A stretch of 64,000 nucleotides of DNA, from the NCBI RefSeq assembly GCF_015277775.1, contig NZ_CP063849.1, forward strand, positions 310,001-374,000, in the 5' to 3' direction. Every line of letters starts with the position of its first letter. The first letter of the stretch is position 1. The position numbers and the translations under genes were made by a program. The notes below the pieces were generated by a model that had not been told where the DNA came from, did no database searches, and was given only the letters and a program-made list of their open reading frames with translations. This document shows, in pieces, positions 19,604-28,695 of this stretch. The stretch is from Paludibaculum fermentans (GTDB taxonomy: Bacteria; Acidobacteriota; Terriglobia; Bryobacterales; Bryobacteraceae).

Positions 19604-21712
19604 ATGGCGACCACCGACAGCACGGCTGTGTCCGTTCGGCAGAACGTAGACCGCTATCACGGTCTGGACCGCGATCAGCTGCAAAGTGCTTTCCGTCTGA
19701 TGCAGACCGCCCGCCGCCTCGACGACCGCGAGGTGATGCTCAAGCGCCAGAACCGTATCTACTTTCAAATCAGCGGCGCGGGCCACGAGGCCATTCAGAC
19801 GGCCACCGCTTTGGCGCTCCGGCCCGGCTACGACTGGTTCCATCTTTACTATCGCGATCGAGCCCTGGCGCTGGCCCTCGGTGTCACCCCCGAGATGATG
19901 CTGCTCCAAAGCGTGGGCGCGGCGGCCGATACCGCCTCGGGCGGCCGGCAGATGCCCTCCCACTGGAGCTCGCCGGAACTCCACATCTTCACCGGCTCCT
20001 CGCCTACGGGCACCCAGTTCCTGCACGCCGTCGGTTGCGCCGAGGCCGGCCGATTCCTGCACCCCGAATCCGATGAGTTGACCCTGGTCACCACCGGAGA
20101 GGGCGCCACCAGCGAAGGCGAGTTCTGGGAGTCGCTCAACGCCGTCTGCCTGAACCGCCTCCCTGTCCTATATGTCATTGAGGACAACGGCTACGCCATC
20201 TCCGTGCCGGTGGAAAAACAGACTCCCGGCGGCAACCTCTCCCGCCTGGTCTCAGGTTTCCCTGGACTACTTCGTATCGAATGCGACGGCAACGACTATC
20301 TCGCCTCATACGCGGCCGTCAAACAAGCGGCTGAGTACATTCGGGCCGGCCATGGACCCGCCATGGTCCATGCCCACTGCACCCGTCCCTATTCGCACTC
20401 CCTTTCCGACGACGAACGACTTTATAAGACCAAGGCCGAGCGTGAGGCCGAAGCCGCCTGCGACCCCATCATCAATTTCCCGCGATTCCTCATCTCCGAA
20501 AACCTGATGGAGGAAGTCACCTATAAGCGGATCTGCCATGAAGTGGACCTTGAGATCGCCGAGATCACTGAGCGCGTCCTGAAGGCCGAACCGCCCGCCA
20601 AGTCCTCCGCCTGCCTCTATTTGTACTCGCCCGACATCGATCCCACCGGCGATCAGTTCGACAAGGACCCTCACTGCGCCGGAGAGCCGCGCACCATGGT
20701 CGACGAGATCAACCTCACCCTGGCCGAAGAGATGGCCCGCAACCCCAACATCGTCCTGTTCGGTGAGGACGTGGCCGATTGCAGCCGCGAAGAGAACTTG
20801 CGCGAAGTGAAGGGCAAGGGCGGAGTATTCAAAGCCACCTTCGGGCTGCAGGCCAAGTTTGGGTCTCGCCGAGTCTTCAATACCCCCATCGCCGAAGCGG
20901 CCATCCTGGGCCGTTCCATCGGCATGTCCTCGCGGGGCATGAAACCGGTCTGCGAGATTCAATTCTTTGATTACATCTGGCCCGCCATGATGCAGATTCG
21001 GGACGAGATGGCCAATGTGCGCTGGCGCTCATACAACGGCTGGAAGTGCCCGGCCGTCATCCGCGTCGCCATCGGCGGCTACCTCAACGGCGGAGCCGTT
21101 TATCACAGCCAGTGCGGCGAAGTGGCCTTCACCCACATCCCGGGTCTCCGGGTGGTGTTTCCGTCCAATGCCCTGGACGCCTGCGGCCTGCTGCGCACCG
21201 CCATCCGCTGCGACGATCCCGTTCTGTTTCTTGAGCATAAGCGCCTATACCGCGAGCCTTACAATAGGTCTCCACACCCCGGCCCCGACTTCACCATCCC
21301 CTTCGGCAAAGCGCGCGTGGTCAAGCCCGGCCACCACCTGACCATCCTGACCTACGGCATGACCGTCCAGAAGTCGCTGCTCGCCTCCACGTTCATTGAG
21401 CAGAAGCATCCCGAGAAGTCGGTCGAGGTCATCGACTTACGCTCTCTGGCGCCATACGACTGGGAAGCCATCCGCCAGTCGGTGGAGAAGACCAACCGCG
21501 TACTGATTGTGCACGAGGACTGCCTCAGCTTCGGCTACGGCGCGGAGATCGCCGCCCGCATTGCCGGTGAGCTGTTTGAGCACCTGGATGCCCCTGTCGG
21601 CCGTGTCGCCGCCCTGGACACCTGGGTCGGCTATCATCCTGACCTGGAAGACGAAATCCTGCCCCAGACGGAAGATATCCAACGCGAAGCTGAGCGCCTG
21701 CTAGCCTACTGA
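19604..21712 (+). CDS. 2-oxoacid dehydrogenase E1, fused alpha and beta subunits
   Basis: This is a 702-residue protein starting at an ATG with GGGAGG upstream. The first half (about residues 1-340) is the E1 alpha subunit with the thiamine-diphosphate motif [19 protein letters not shown] and the regulatory-loop-like [16 protein letters not shown]. The second half (about 370-702) is the E1 beta subunit ([76 protein letters not shown]). It decarboxylates a branched-chain 2-oxoacid or pyruvate and transfers the acyl group to E2. Fused single-chain E1 of this kind occurs in Acidobacteria and Bacteroidetes. No E2 or E3 gene is next to it. Confidence 0.9.
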   Translation: MATTDSTAVSVRQNVDRYHGLDRDQLQSAFRLMQTARRLDDREVMLKRQNRIYFQISGAGHEAIQTATALALRPGYDWFHLYYRDRALALALGVTPEMMLLQSVGAAADTASGGRQMPSHWSSPELHIFTGSSPTGTQFLHAVGCAEAGRFLHPESDELTLVTTGEGATSEGEFWESLNAVCLNRLPVLYVIEDNGYAISVPVEKQTPGGNLSRLVSGFPGLLRIECDGNDYLASYAAVKQAAEYIRAGHGPAMVHAHCTRPYSHSLSDDERLYKTKAEREAEAACDPIINFPRFLISENLMEEVTYKRICHEVDLEIAEITERVLKAEPPAKSSACLYLYSPDIDPTGDQFDKDPHCAGEPRTMVDEINLTLAEEMARNPNIVLFGEDVADCSREENLREVKGKGGVFKATFGLQAKFGSRRVFNTPIAEAAILGRSIGMSSRGMKPVCEIQFFDYIWPAMMQIRDEMANVRWRSYNGWKCPAVIRVAIGGYLNGGAVYHSQCGEVAFTHIPGLRVVFPSNALDACGLLRTAIRCDDPVLFLEHKRLYREPYNRSPHPGPDFTIPFGKARVVKPGHHLTILTYGMTVQKSLLASTFIEQKHPEKSVEVIDLRSLAPYDWEAIRQSVEKTNRVLIVHEDCLSFGYGAEIAARIAGELFEHLDAPVGRVAALDTWVGYHPDLEDEILPQTEDIQREAERLLAY

Positions 21713-21715
21713 AGT

Positions 21716-22480
21716 ATGCGCCGGGCGCTCTGCCTGCTGTTCCTGCTCTCCGCCATGCCGCCCGTTGAGGCGAAACTGAAGACCCGCATCTTCCATCGCC
21801 GGTCCGGCGGCTTCTCGGTGCGGCGCCGCCTGTTCACCAGTCCACTCATCACCGACCCCGGCAATGTCGACCTGGAATTCAGCGGCGCATTCGACACGAA
21901 CTCGTCGTATACCTTGCCCGCCACGCTGAAATACACCCCTGACCAGTGGCGGACGGAGTTCAGTGCCGGTGTGGACTCGATCGCCAGCGTCGTCGACGAC
22001 ACCTCCGGCCGCACTACTCACTTCAGCGATCACGTGAACCTGGCTGCGACCACTGCCTTCCGGGCCGGCGATAACTTCACCTGGGCGATCGCGCCTACCG
22101 CGGCGGTCTTCCTGCGTGGCGAGTCCGGTTCCCGCTTGGGCGGGGCGCTCTATGGCCGCTATGATCGTGGATCCAACACGTTCAGTGGCGGAACTTCATG
22201 GAATGCTGCAACACGCAGTTCGGCCACAAATCCAGCCGGCACGCTGGATTTGAATGCAGGCTACGGTCGCAAGATGCGTCGCTTCACCGCGTACACCAAC
22301 GTGCAGTGGGAGCGCTCGACGGGGGTGGATGCCTTCTATTCCCTCTTCGAAGGGGTGGAGTACGAACTGAACGACCGGTTCGCGATCGACCTCTCCGGAG
22401 CACACTACGGCATCCGTAGCGGGACCATCGACAACCAGATCGTCCTGGGCCTGACCTGCACGCTCTACAAACGACGTTGA
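21716..22480 (+). CDS. Putative outer-membrane beta-barrel protein
   Basis: The 254-residue product has a signal peptide (RRALCLLFLLSAMPPVEA). The rest alternates hydrophobic and polar residues in about ten strands, such as FTWAIAPTAAVFLRG, GGALYGRYDRG, AYTNVQWERS and FAIDLSGAHYG, and ends with the strand QIVLGLTCTLYKRR. This is the look of a small transporter-like outer-membrane barrel. It begins 3 bases after the E1 stop, so it may be co-transcribed, although no functional link is apparent. No family was recognised. Confidence 0.6.
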   Translation: MRRALCLLFLLSAMPPVEAKLKTRIFHRRSGGFSVRRRLFTSPLITDPGNVDLEFSGAFDTNSSYTLPATLKYTPDQWRTEFSAGVDSIASVVDDTSGRTTHFSDHVNLAATTAFRAGDNFTWAIAPTAAVFLRGESGSRLGGALYGRYDRGSNTFSGGTSWNAATRSSATNPAGTLDLNAGYGRKMRRFTAYTNVQWERSTGVDAFYSLFEGVEYELNDRFAIDLSGAHYGIRSGTIDNQIVLGLTCTLYKRR

Positions 22481-22482
22481 GG

Positions 22483-23736
22483 CTACTTGTCGCCCGTCAC
22501 GCGCCACTTCATCTTTAAACCCGGTAGAATCTGGCCTTTGCGGGCATCCCATTCGAGATAACCCTCACCTGTCTGCACCTTGCGGACCAGCAGTTGCATT
22601 CGAGGTTTTCCGCCGGCCTGAAAGGCCGGGTTCAGCTTCCGGCTCTGCTGGATCAGTCCGGCGACCGGGCTGGTCTCCGCCAGCGTGACGTTGAGTGGGA
22701 CGCTCTCGCCGCCAAGTTCGAGCGCGTCGAAGGTCAATCCAATCTGGTAAGTGGGGTAGGGAATCGCCCGCTTCTCGACCTGGACCACCTGTCCGCGGAC
22801 CACGGTCCCCTGGGGCGCCAGCAGTCTTTCGCCCAGCCGGAGATCCCGGGCCAAGCTGGCGCGCAGGGGTTGCCCCACCGTGGCCGAGGAGAGGTTGAGC
22901 CCCTCGTCCAGAGCCAGCTCGAGGACTGCCCCTGACGGTAGCGTGAATGTCTCGTGGGGTTTGGGTGACGCCTCCGCTGGAGCGTCAAAACTGAGCGTGG
23001 ACTCGCTTTGAAAGCGGCGGCAGCCCTGCACCTGGATCCGGTTCACATTCTCCAGGCCGTCGGTGGTGATCACGGTGGCGGTGGTTAGCACCGGCAGCAG
23101 GATGGACTCCTGCCCGATCGACATGCGGCCGTAGATCAGCGTTGTCTTCGCCTCAGAGAGCCCCAGGTGCTCGGGTATGTCGAAGGCCTGGACCTCGACA
23201 CGCAGCAAGTCGAGCGAATCGGCGTGGATCCAGAAGCTGCCCTGATAACCGGTCTTCGCCTCGGCATTGCCACTGCGCAAAACGTAGTTGCTGCTGGCCG
23301 GATCGACGTCGAAGTCGTACTCGTGCGCGGGCTTGCCGGGCCGCTCGTTCAACCCCTGGTACTTGTACATCGTCTTGGAGGTATTCAGGATCTGGCGCGT
23401 GAAGAGAGCGAAGCGGCCGGTGCTGACGAAGCCGGAGCCGATCACCTCCGCCAGCGACTTGCCGTAGAACTGCCTGGCGCCAGGCCGGCCATAGAGCTCC
23501 CGGTCACCCGTTACGGCAACATCCAGCCGGACGATATCGATGCGTTGCAGTTCGCGATGGGCCGCTGCCCGGCCAAAGCGCTCAATGGTTTGGGAGCAAA
23601 CGTAATCGGGCAGACGCTTCTGTTCCCCCTCCATGCGCTCCAGGAAACGGTCAAAGAGACCTTCCGGAGCCTGCCAGGCGAAGGAGATGGAGCGTAGACC
23701 CAGAAGAAGAACCACACCAGCCACGATGCGGAGCAT
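22483..23736 (-). CDS. Exported protein of unknown function, acidobacterial type
   Basis: This 417-residue protein has a signal peptide (LRIVAGVVLLLGLRSISFAW). Residues about 25-230 contain GEQKRLPDYVCSQTIERF, GKSLAEVIGSGFVSTGRFALF and SFWIHADSLDLLRVEVQAFDIP. That last stretch resembles the outer-membrane lipoprotein-sorting LolA-like beta fold in which a value is read from a curved sheet. Residues about 260-345 are a separate beta module (LPSGAVLELALDEGLNLSSATVGQPLRASLARDL...), with a pattern seen in proteins that set permitted values at the cell surface. I do not recognise a named family. It is convergent with the beta-barrel gene. Confidence 0.55.
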   Translation of the reverse strand: MLRIVAGVVLLLGLRSISFAWQAPEGLFDRFLERMEGEQKRLPDYVCSQTIERFGRAAAHRELQRIDIVRLDVAVTGDRELYGRPGARQFYGKSLAEVIGSGFVSTGRFALFTRQILNTSKTMYKYQGLNERPGKPAHEYDFDVDPASSNYVLRSGNAEAKTGYQGSFWIHADSLDLLRVEVQAFDIPEHLGLSEAKTTLIYGRMSIGQESILLPVLTTATVITTDGLENVNRIQVQGCRRFQSESTLSFDAPAEASPKPHETFTLPSGAVLELALDEGLNLSSATVGQPLRASLARDLRLGERLLAPQGTVVRGQVVQVEKRAIPYPTYQIGLTFDALELGGESVPLNVTLAETSPVAGLIQQSRKLNPAFQAGGKPRMQLLVRKVQTGEGYLEWDARKGQILPGLKMKWRVTGDK

Positions 23737-23896
23737 GCATGACAGTATAGGCCCGATTGTCGGGATCGCAACGGTTGATTTCGCCCCGCGCCCATCCCGT
23801 CACTTCGTACCGCTCCTTAACGAATTGCAGTTAATCCCGCTAAGAACGTCAACTTTTTTGCGAGAGTCTCGTTCATAGCGGCAGGAGGCAAGTTCG

Positions 23897-24199
23897 ATGA
23901 AGACTTTGATTCTGACCCTCACGATCACAGCGCTGGCGGCCACCGCCGGAGCGCAGACGATTGGGCAGCGCGAACGCAACCAGCAGCAGCGCATTGCCCA
24001 GGGTGTACGCTCCGGATCGCTGACGCCCAGGGAGACGGCGCGGCTGGAGCGGGAGGAGGCCCGCACCCGTGCCATTGTGCACCGCGACCGCGTGGATGGC
24101 GGCGGGATGACGGCAGCTGAGCGCGCCCGTGCGCAGAGCCGCCTGAACCGGACGTCGCAGGACATTAACCGGCTGAAGCACAACGGCCGGGGCCGCTAA
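23897..24199 (+). CDS. Small exported basic helical protein
   Basis: The 100-residue product has a signal peptide (MKTLILTLTITALAATAGA) and a mature part that is very rich in Arg, Glu and Gln (QRERNQQQRIAQGVRSG, LTPRETARLEREEARTRA, ERARAQSRLNRTSQDINRLK). It is probably a helical hairpin in the periplasm. A GCAGGAGGCAAG site precedes the ATG. Similar LTPRETARLE proteins are common in proteobacteria and Acidobacteria without known function. It is followed 9 bases later by the HAD gene. Confidence 0.6.
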   Translation: MKTLILTLTITALAATAGAQTIGQRERNQQQRIAQGVRSGSLTPRETARLEREEARTRAIVHRDRVDGGGMTAAERARAQSRLNRTSQDINRLKHNGRGR

Positions 24200-24208
24200 A
24201 ATGGTTGG

Positions 24209-24814
24209 GTGATCCGAACCGTTATCTTCGACCTGGGCCGTGTACTGGTCCCGTTTGATTTCCAGCGCGGTTATCGCGCTATGAGTGAGTACTGCGGCCT
24301 GCCGCCCGAGGAAGTTCGCGCGCGCCTCGGGCGGGATGGCCTGGTGAATGGGTTCGAATCCGGTGAGTTTGACGGGCCGGAGTTTGTCCGCCGCGTATCA
24401 GGCCTGTTGGAAACCGAGATCTCCTACGACCGGTTCTCAGAGATCTGGAGTTCCATCTTCCTGCCCGACACACTGATCCCCGAGAGCATGGTGGAAGGCA
24501 TCCGGCGCAACTTCCGCACCGTGCTGCTTTCCAATACCAATCCCATCCATTACGAGATGCTCTACCGCACCTACCCCATCCTGCGGCACTTCGACGCCTA
24601 TGTGCTCAGCCACGAGGTGAAGGCGATGAAGCCCCAACCGCGCATCTACGAAGCGGCGATCCAACAGGCGCAGTGCGCGCCGCAGGAGTGCTTCTTCACC
24701 GACGATGTGGCGGAGTATGTGGAGGGCGCGAAGCGCGCCGGCATCGATGCCGTACAGTTCCAGAATCACGCCCAGGTCGAAGCGGAACTTCGTGGGCGCG
24801 GCGTGAACTGGTAG
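24209..24814 (+). CDS. HAD-superfamily hydrolase
   Basis: This is a 201-residue protein from a GTG start. It has motif I FDLGRVLV with the nucleophile Asp and Gly in place of the second Asp (as in many members of the YihX-like branch), motif II LLSNTN, motif III KAMKPQP with the Lys, and motif IV FFTDDVAEYV with the two metal Asp residues. A helical cap (about residues 20-85) precedes the core. It would dephosphorylate a small phosphate ester in the cytoplasm. The substrate is unknown. Confidence 0.82.
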   Translation: MIRTVIFDLGRVLVPFDFQRGYRAMSEYCGLPPEEVRARLGRDGLVNGFESGEFDGPEFVRRVSGLLETEISYDRFSEIWSSIFLPDTLIPESMVEGIRRNFRTVLLSNTNPIHYEMLYRTYPILRHFDAYVLSHEVKAMKPQPRIYEAAIQQAQCAPQECFFTDDVAEYVEGAKRAGIDAVQFQNHAQVEAELRGRGVNW

Positions 24815-24820
24815 CGGCCG

Positions 24821-25249
24821 CTAGAGCAGGGCGGCGTCGAGGCGCTGGGGTTCGTCCGCTTCCGGTTCGGACTCCACGTGCTGGGCGCTGCTGCCGGCAG
24901 GCTCCAGTTCGGCCGGTTTGGGCGGCACCCCATTGAGGTACACGCGCAAGCCGCCTTCTGAGCCTTCAAACAGTGAATTCACCAGCTCGTTGACGGCGAG
25001 GCGGCGCACCTCGTCCTTGGAAACCAGGGGCGTGTAGACGAACGACCGGCCGTTCTTGCGGCGGCTGAGCAGCTGTTTGCGTGTCAGCCGGTCGAGCATC
25101 GTCATCACCGTGGTGTAGGCCAATTGCTTGCCCGGCGCCAGTTTGTCACGGACCGACTGGACGTTGGCTTCACCCAGGCTCCACAGGGCATTGAGGCACT
25201 GCAGTTCCAGGGGTGGTGGGATTTCGCGGGCCGTTCTTCTCCGCTGCAC
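24821..25249 (-). CDS. BlaI/MecI-like winged-helix repressor, orphan
   Basis: The start is the GTG that shares one base with the stop of the upstream YhaM gene (TAGTG), with GAGG upstream. This makes the product 142 residues. It has the BlaI family pattern: PPPLELQCLNALWSLGEANVQSVRDKL, AYTTVMTMLDRLTRKQLL, RRKNGRSFVYTPLVSKDEVRRLA. The C-terminal 30 residues (LNGVPPKPAELEPAGSSAQH...) extend beyond the family norm. Such proteins repress transcription as dimers and are normally inactivated by a membrane metallopeptidase. No M56 gene is adjacent; its second relative in the window, near 30.7 kb, is paired with one. Confidence 0.8.
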   Translation of the reverse strand: MQRRRTAREIPPPLELQCLNALWSLGEANVQSVRDKLAPGKQLAYTTVMTMLDRLTRKQLLSRRKNGRSFVYTPLVSKDEVRRLAVNELVNSLFEGSEGGLRVYLNGVPPKPAELEPAGSSAQHVESEPEADEPQRLDAALL

Positions 25250-26310
25250 TAAGATTCCTCGCTGAACAATCCTTGCAGCGCCTTCATCTTCTCGCCCATC
25301 ACCGTAGCCTGTTTTGGGGGCGTGGCCGCCTTCACCGCCTGGGGTTTGGGAGCCGGACCGTTCAGGTACTTGCGCTTGTCGAGAATACTGCGCTCCAAGG
25401 CAGCATTGTATCCAGTCCAGTCGCCCGGTGTGGCCTTGTCCCGCTCCAGCGAAGCGCGCATGGTCTCCATCTTGGAATCGAGATTGTCGAGATGGTGCAG
25501 CAGCAGCGCCTCGGGGAACACCGGCAGCTTCGGACTGCCGTACTCCAACTGCCCGTGATGGCTGAGAATCATGTGCTCCAGCAGGTTCCGCAGCTTGGGC
25601 GGGAACCCTTCCGGGAGCTTCTCGCCAATCAGGCGCAGCGCGATCTGCATGTGGCCCAGCAGGCCGCCTTCCGTGGTGTAGCCGAAGCTGCGCGCGTAGC
25701 AAAGCTCGGTCACTTTGCCGATGTCGTGCAGGATCACGCCGGTGAGCAGCAGATCCTCGTCGAGGCCCGGATAGTGCGTCACCATGTAGCGCGCCATCGA
25801 GCATAGGCTGAGCACGTGTTCAATGAGACCGCCCAGCCAGGCGTGGTGAATTGCCTTGGCGGCCGGAGCCGTTTTGAAGGCGTTGGCGACCGCCTGATCC
25901 GCGAAGATGGCGTCGAGCAGAGCCTGCAGGTGCTGGTTGCGCATCGACGCGATGATCGCGCGCAGCTCGGCCAGCATCTCATCGGGATCGCGCTTGGAAG
26001 CCGGCAGAAAGTCGGCCAGCTTCACTTCGGAATCCTGAACCCGCTGCAGTGAGTAAACCGTCAGCTGCATGCGGTTCTGGTAGAGCTGAGTCTCGCCCTT
26101 CACGCGGATGAAGTCGTCACGATCGAAGGTCTCCATGACCCCCGGGACGTTATCCCACATCTTGGCGTCGATATCGCCGGTGCGATCCATCAGGACGAGG
26201 GAGAGGTAAGGCTCCCCGGTCTTCTTCTGACGGACGTCCTTGGCCTGGACGAGAAAAATGCTCTGCACACTCTGGCCGGGGGCCAGTTCGTTTACCGCGG
26301 GACCCTTCAT
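25249..26310 (-). CDS. yhaM: YhaM-type 3'-5' exoribonuclease (OB-fold plus HD domain)
   Basis: This is a 353-residue protein, the usual size for YhaM. Residues about 10-105 are an OB-fold nucleic-acid-binding domain (QSVQSIFLVQAKDVRQKKTG, YLSLVLMDRTGDIDAKMWDN). Residues about 150-320 are an HD phosphohydrolase domain with HHAWLGGLIEHVLSL, the metal-binding ILHDIGKV, and HHGQLEYGSP. It would degrade RNA or DNA from 3' ends in the cytoplasm. It starts 13 bases after the SurA-like gene and its stop overlaps the BlaI-like start, so the three appear to be one operon. Confidence 0.85.
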   Translation of the reverse strand: MKGPAVNELAPGQSVQSIFLVQAKDVRQKKTGEPYLSLVLMDRTGDIDAKMWDNVPGVMETFDRDDFIRVKGETQLYQNRMQLTVYSLQRVQDSEVKLADFLPASKRDPDEMLAELRAIIASMRNQHLQALLDAIFADQAVANAFKTAPAAKAIHHAWLGGLIEHVLSLCSMARYMVTHYPGLDEDLLLTGVILHDIGKVTELCYARSFGYTTEGGLLGHMQIALRLIGEKLPEGFPPKLRNLLEHMILSHHGQLEYGSPKLPVFPEALLLHHLDNLDSKMETMRASLERDKATPGDWTGYNAALERSILDKRKYLNGPAPKPQAVKAATPPKQATVMGEKMKALQGLFSEES

Positions 26311-26323
26311 CGTGTTGCGTTAC

Positions 26324-27475
26324 CTACTTGCTGGTGGACACGCCGGTGGCGCCGACATTCGTGCCGGGAACGGGGAACGCCCACAGTAGACGCCGGGTGC
26401 GGCTCTGTGCCGCGACTTCTTCGCGGGTGGTCGTCTCTGCCTTCAACAGCGCGGCATTCTCCCAGCGCGTATCTTTGCCCGGAGCGGCGCCGGTGTCGAT
26501 GGCGTCGTCGCGCAGTTCGAGGAACGCGCTGCGGCGCAGTTCGGTCAGGTACTCACGCACCTTGGGCGCCATGCGGGCGCCGGCGATGCGTTCCTTGATT
26601 TCGTTCTCGACATCCGCCAGTTCGGCCTGGCCTTCCTTGAAGTGCTCTTCCACGCGCAGGATTTCCCAGCCCGCGCCCACGCGAATGGGGTCGCTTACAA
26701 AGCCCTTGGGCTTCTCCCAAACGGCGTTGACGATTTCGGCGCTGAGGTCGCTCTTTTCCCAACCGCCCAGGTCGCCGCCCTGCTTGGCGGTCGCGGCGTC
26801 GGAGTTGTCCCGGATCAGGTCAGGGAAGCGTTCGCCTTTGCGGGCGCGGGCCACCAGATCCTTGGCTTTCTTTTCCGCGGCCGCCTTGCCTGCCTCGTCC
26901 TTGCCTTCCGTGCTCACCAGAATCTCGCGCAGGAACACGCGCTCTTTGCGGATGAACGAAGACTTGTTCTTGTTGTAGTAGTCCTCGATCTCGGCGTGCG
27001 GGATGTTGACCTTGCTGTAGACTTCCTGGCCGACCACACGCTGCGTCAGCATCTGGTTGGTGGTCTCGGCCTTGAAATCCTCATAGGTCATGCCCGTGGC
27101 CTCACGGACGTACTGCTGGAACTTGTCTGGATCCGAGATCTTGGTCTCGCTCTGCAGACCAGCGATGTACTTGGACACTTCGGAGTCGACGTTGATGTTC
27201 AACTCCTTGCCGCGCTGCACCAGAAGCAGGTTGTCGATCCTGTCGCGCAGGACGTCTTTTTCGCCCTGCTTCAGGGCTTCTTCGATCTGTTGGGGCGTGG
27301 CGCCCCTCGCTTTGAGGGCCGACGCGGCGTCTTTCTTGGCGCGCTCGAGGTCCGCCTTGGTGACAATGTCGCCGTTTACTTTGGCGAGGATCACCTCGAC
27401 AGTCGACACGTCTGCGGCCATGGCCGGAAGGAGTCCGGCGAAACCCAGGCACAGAGCAAAGGCACAAATCCTCAT
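26324..27475 (-). CDS. SurA/PpiC-type periplasmic peptidyl-prolyl isomerase
   Basis: The product is 383 residues with a signal peptide (MRICAFALCLGFAGLLPAMA). It has a SurA-like N-terminal helical chaperone region (VILAKVNGDIVTKADLERAKKDA, LLVQRGKELNIN, QQYVREATGMTYEDFK). It then has a parvulin domain at about residues 175-285 (IRKERVFLREILVSTEGKDE, AAAEKKAKDLVARARKGERFPDLIRDNSD, QGGDLGGWEKSDLSAEI). It would assist folding of outer-membrane proteins in the periplasm. Three in-frame ATG/GTG positions exist upstream (27484, 27517) without a clear ribosome site; 27475 gives the best signal peptide. Confidence 0.85.
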   Translation of the reverse strand: MRICAFALCLGFAGLLPAMAADVSTVEVILAKVNGDIVTKADLERAKKDAASALKARGATPQQIEEALKQGEKDVLRDRIDNLLLVQRGKELNINVDSEVSKYIAGLQSETKISDPDKFQQYVREATGMTYEDFKAETTNQMLTQRVVGQEVYSKVNIPHAEIEDYYNKNKSSFIRKERVFLREILVSTEGKDEAGKAAAEKKAKDLVARARKGERFPDLIRDNSDAATAKQGGDLGGWEKSDLSAEIVNAVWEKPKGFVSDPIRVGAGWEILRVEEHFKEGQAELADVENEIKERIAGARMAPKVREYLTELRRSAFLELRDDAIDTGAAPGKDTRWENAALLKAETTTREEVAAQSRTRRLLWAFPVPGTNVGATGVSTSK

Positions 27476-27567
27476 GTATCCCATTATGGCTGAGGGATCC
27501 CCCTGGCCGCACGCCACCGTCTGGCGCGATTTCCTAACGACCGCTTCATGTGGAGCCCTGTCCGGTT

Positions 27568-28665
27568 CTACTCGACACCGTGGACGCGCAGTTTGGCAAT
27601 CTGCGAGGCGCTCAGGTTCTTCATGCCCGATTCCTTCAACTTGCGCAGGTAGGCGCCGTTCACGCCCTGTGTGCAGAGCTCGCTCAGCTCACGCGGCGTG
27701 AAAGAATAGCCCAGATCGTGCGCCTCGCGGATGAAGTTGGTGGACACGCCGCGCATGTGCAATTCCGTGATCTCCCGCGCCGGCAGTGCCGCATAGCCCG
27801 AGTCTTTCAGCCCCTTCAGATATTGAGGAGAGACGCCATGGATGCGCAGCTCTTTCAGATCCCCGGCCTCGGGGCGCAGGCCGTAGGTCCTCAGATCCCG
27901 CAGGTAGTCGGAACTGACGCCGTGGATGCGCAGTTCCGTGATCTGCCGCGTGGGCAGATCGTATCCCGCGGACTTCAGGTCCTTGGCAAATTCGGCGGAG
28001 ACGCCGTGGATGCGGAGTTCCGTGATGTCGCCAGCCGGCAGGTTGTAGCCGGCCCGTTGCAGATCCCGCAGGAAGTCAGTATTCACGCCATGAATGCGGA
28101 GCTGCGTGTAGTCGCGGGCGCTGAAATCGCGATACCCGGCTTCGCGCGCTTCGCGGATGTAGTCGCCGCTGACCCCATGGATCCGGAGCTCAATCAACTG
28201 CTTGGTCGAGGCGCCCAGCCCCGCATCCTTCACTTCGCGGGCGAAGTCCAGGCTGACCTCAGCCAGCAGGATGGCGAACAGGTCGTTGCTGTCGGGCTCG
28301 TCGTAGCCCAGTTCCTTCAGGCGCGAGACGAAAGATGGGTTGGGCGTAAATGTAAAATTCCCTGAGCCTCGTCCGAAGCTGAAGCCGCCTTCGCATTGCA
28401 GCTCGCCGGCATCCTGCACGAAGCTGAACTTCACCTTGCCGCCGTGATCGAACCAACTGGTGGAGAAGCCGCGGAAGCTGGTGAGCGGATAGGGCCGGCT
28501 GTTGCTCCAGTGATTGCCGTCTTTCCACCGCTCGACTGTGAACTGCACCTCGTCGGCGCGATCGGTCCGATGCATCTTCCAGCCGTGCTTCAGGTCCTGT
28601 CCGAGCATGGCGACGCCGGCCAGTAGCAGCGCCGCCGCGACCAGCATTGCGGATACGTATTTCAT
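27568..28665 (-). CDS. Exported protein built of 28-residue repeats
   Basis: The 365-residue product has a signal peptide (MKYVSAMLVAAALLLAGVAML). The first 120 residues form a beta module (DEVQFTVERWKDGNHWS, STSWFDHGGKVKFSFVQDAG, FSFGRGSGNFTFTP). From about residue 135 to the end are about eight tandem units of 28 residues, each ending with a core such as ITELRIHGVS and continuing with a F/Y-L-R-D-L-x-x-A-G-Y helix. The same unit makes up the C-terminus of the M56 protein encoded 30 bases upstream. The unit is helical in pattern. Function is unknown; a partner or competitor for the membrane protein is plausible. Confidence 0.75.
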   Translation of the reverse strand: MKYVSAMLVAAALLLAGVAMLGQDLKHGWKMHRTDRADEVQFTVERWKDGNHWSNSRPYPLTSFRGFSTSWFDHGGKVKFSFVQDAGELQCEGGFSFGRGSGNFTFTPNPSFVSRLKELGYDEPDSNDLFAILLAEVSLDFAREVKDAGLGASTKQLIELRIHGVSGDYIREAREAGYRDFSARDYTQLRIHGVNTDFLRDLQRAGYNLPAGDITELRIHGVSAEFAKDLKSAGYDLPTRQITELRIHGVSSDYLRDLRTYGLRPEAGDLKELRIHGVSPQYLKGLKDSGYAALPAREITELHMRGVSTNFIREAHDLGYSFTPRELSELCTQGVNGAYLRKLKESGMKNLSASQIAKLRVHGVE

Positions 28666-28695
28666 GGGATCTCTCCTGTGTATGAAGGGAGCGGA

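Noticed and set aside
24340-24360. GGTTCGAATCC stretch resembling a tRNA T-arm
   Set aside because: It is inside the HAD gene and no acceptor or anticodon arms pair around it.
25250-25804. Upstream extension of the BlaI-like frame to 327 codons
   Set aside because: It lies antiparallel in phase to nothing known and overlaps the yhaM coding sequence in another frame; the GTG at 25249 has a ribosome site and fits the family.
27568-28300. Periodic 84-base DNA pattern that could suggest a CRISPR-like array
   Set aside because: The period corresponds to 28 codons of a protein repeat, and the copies are too diverged for a CRISPR.
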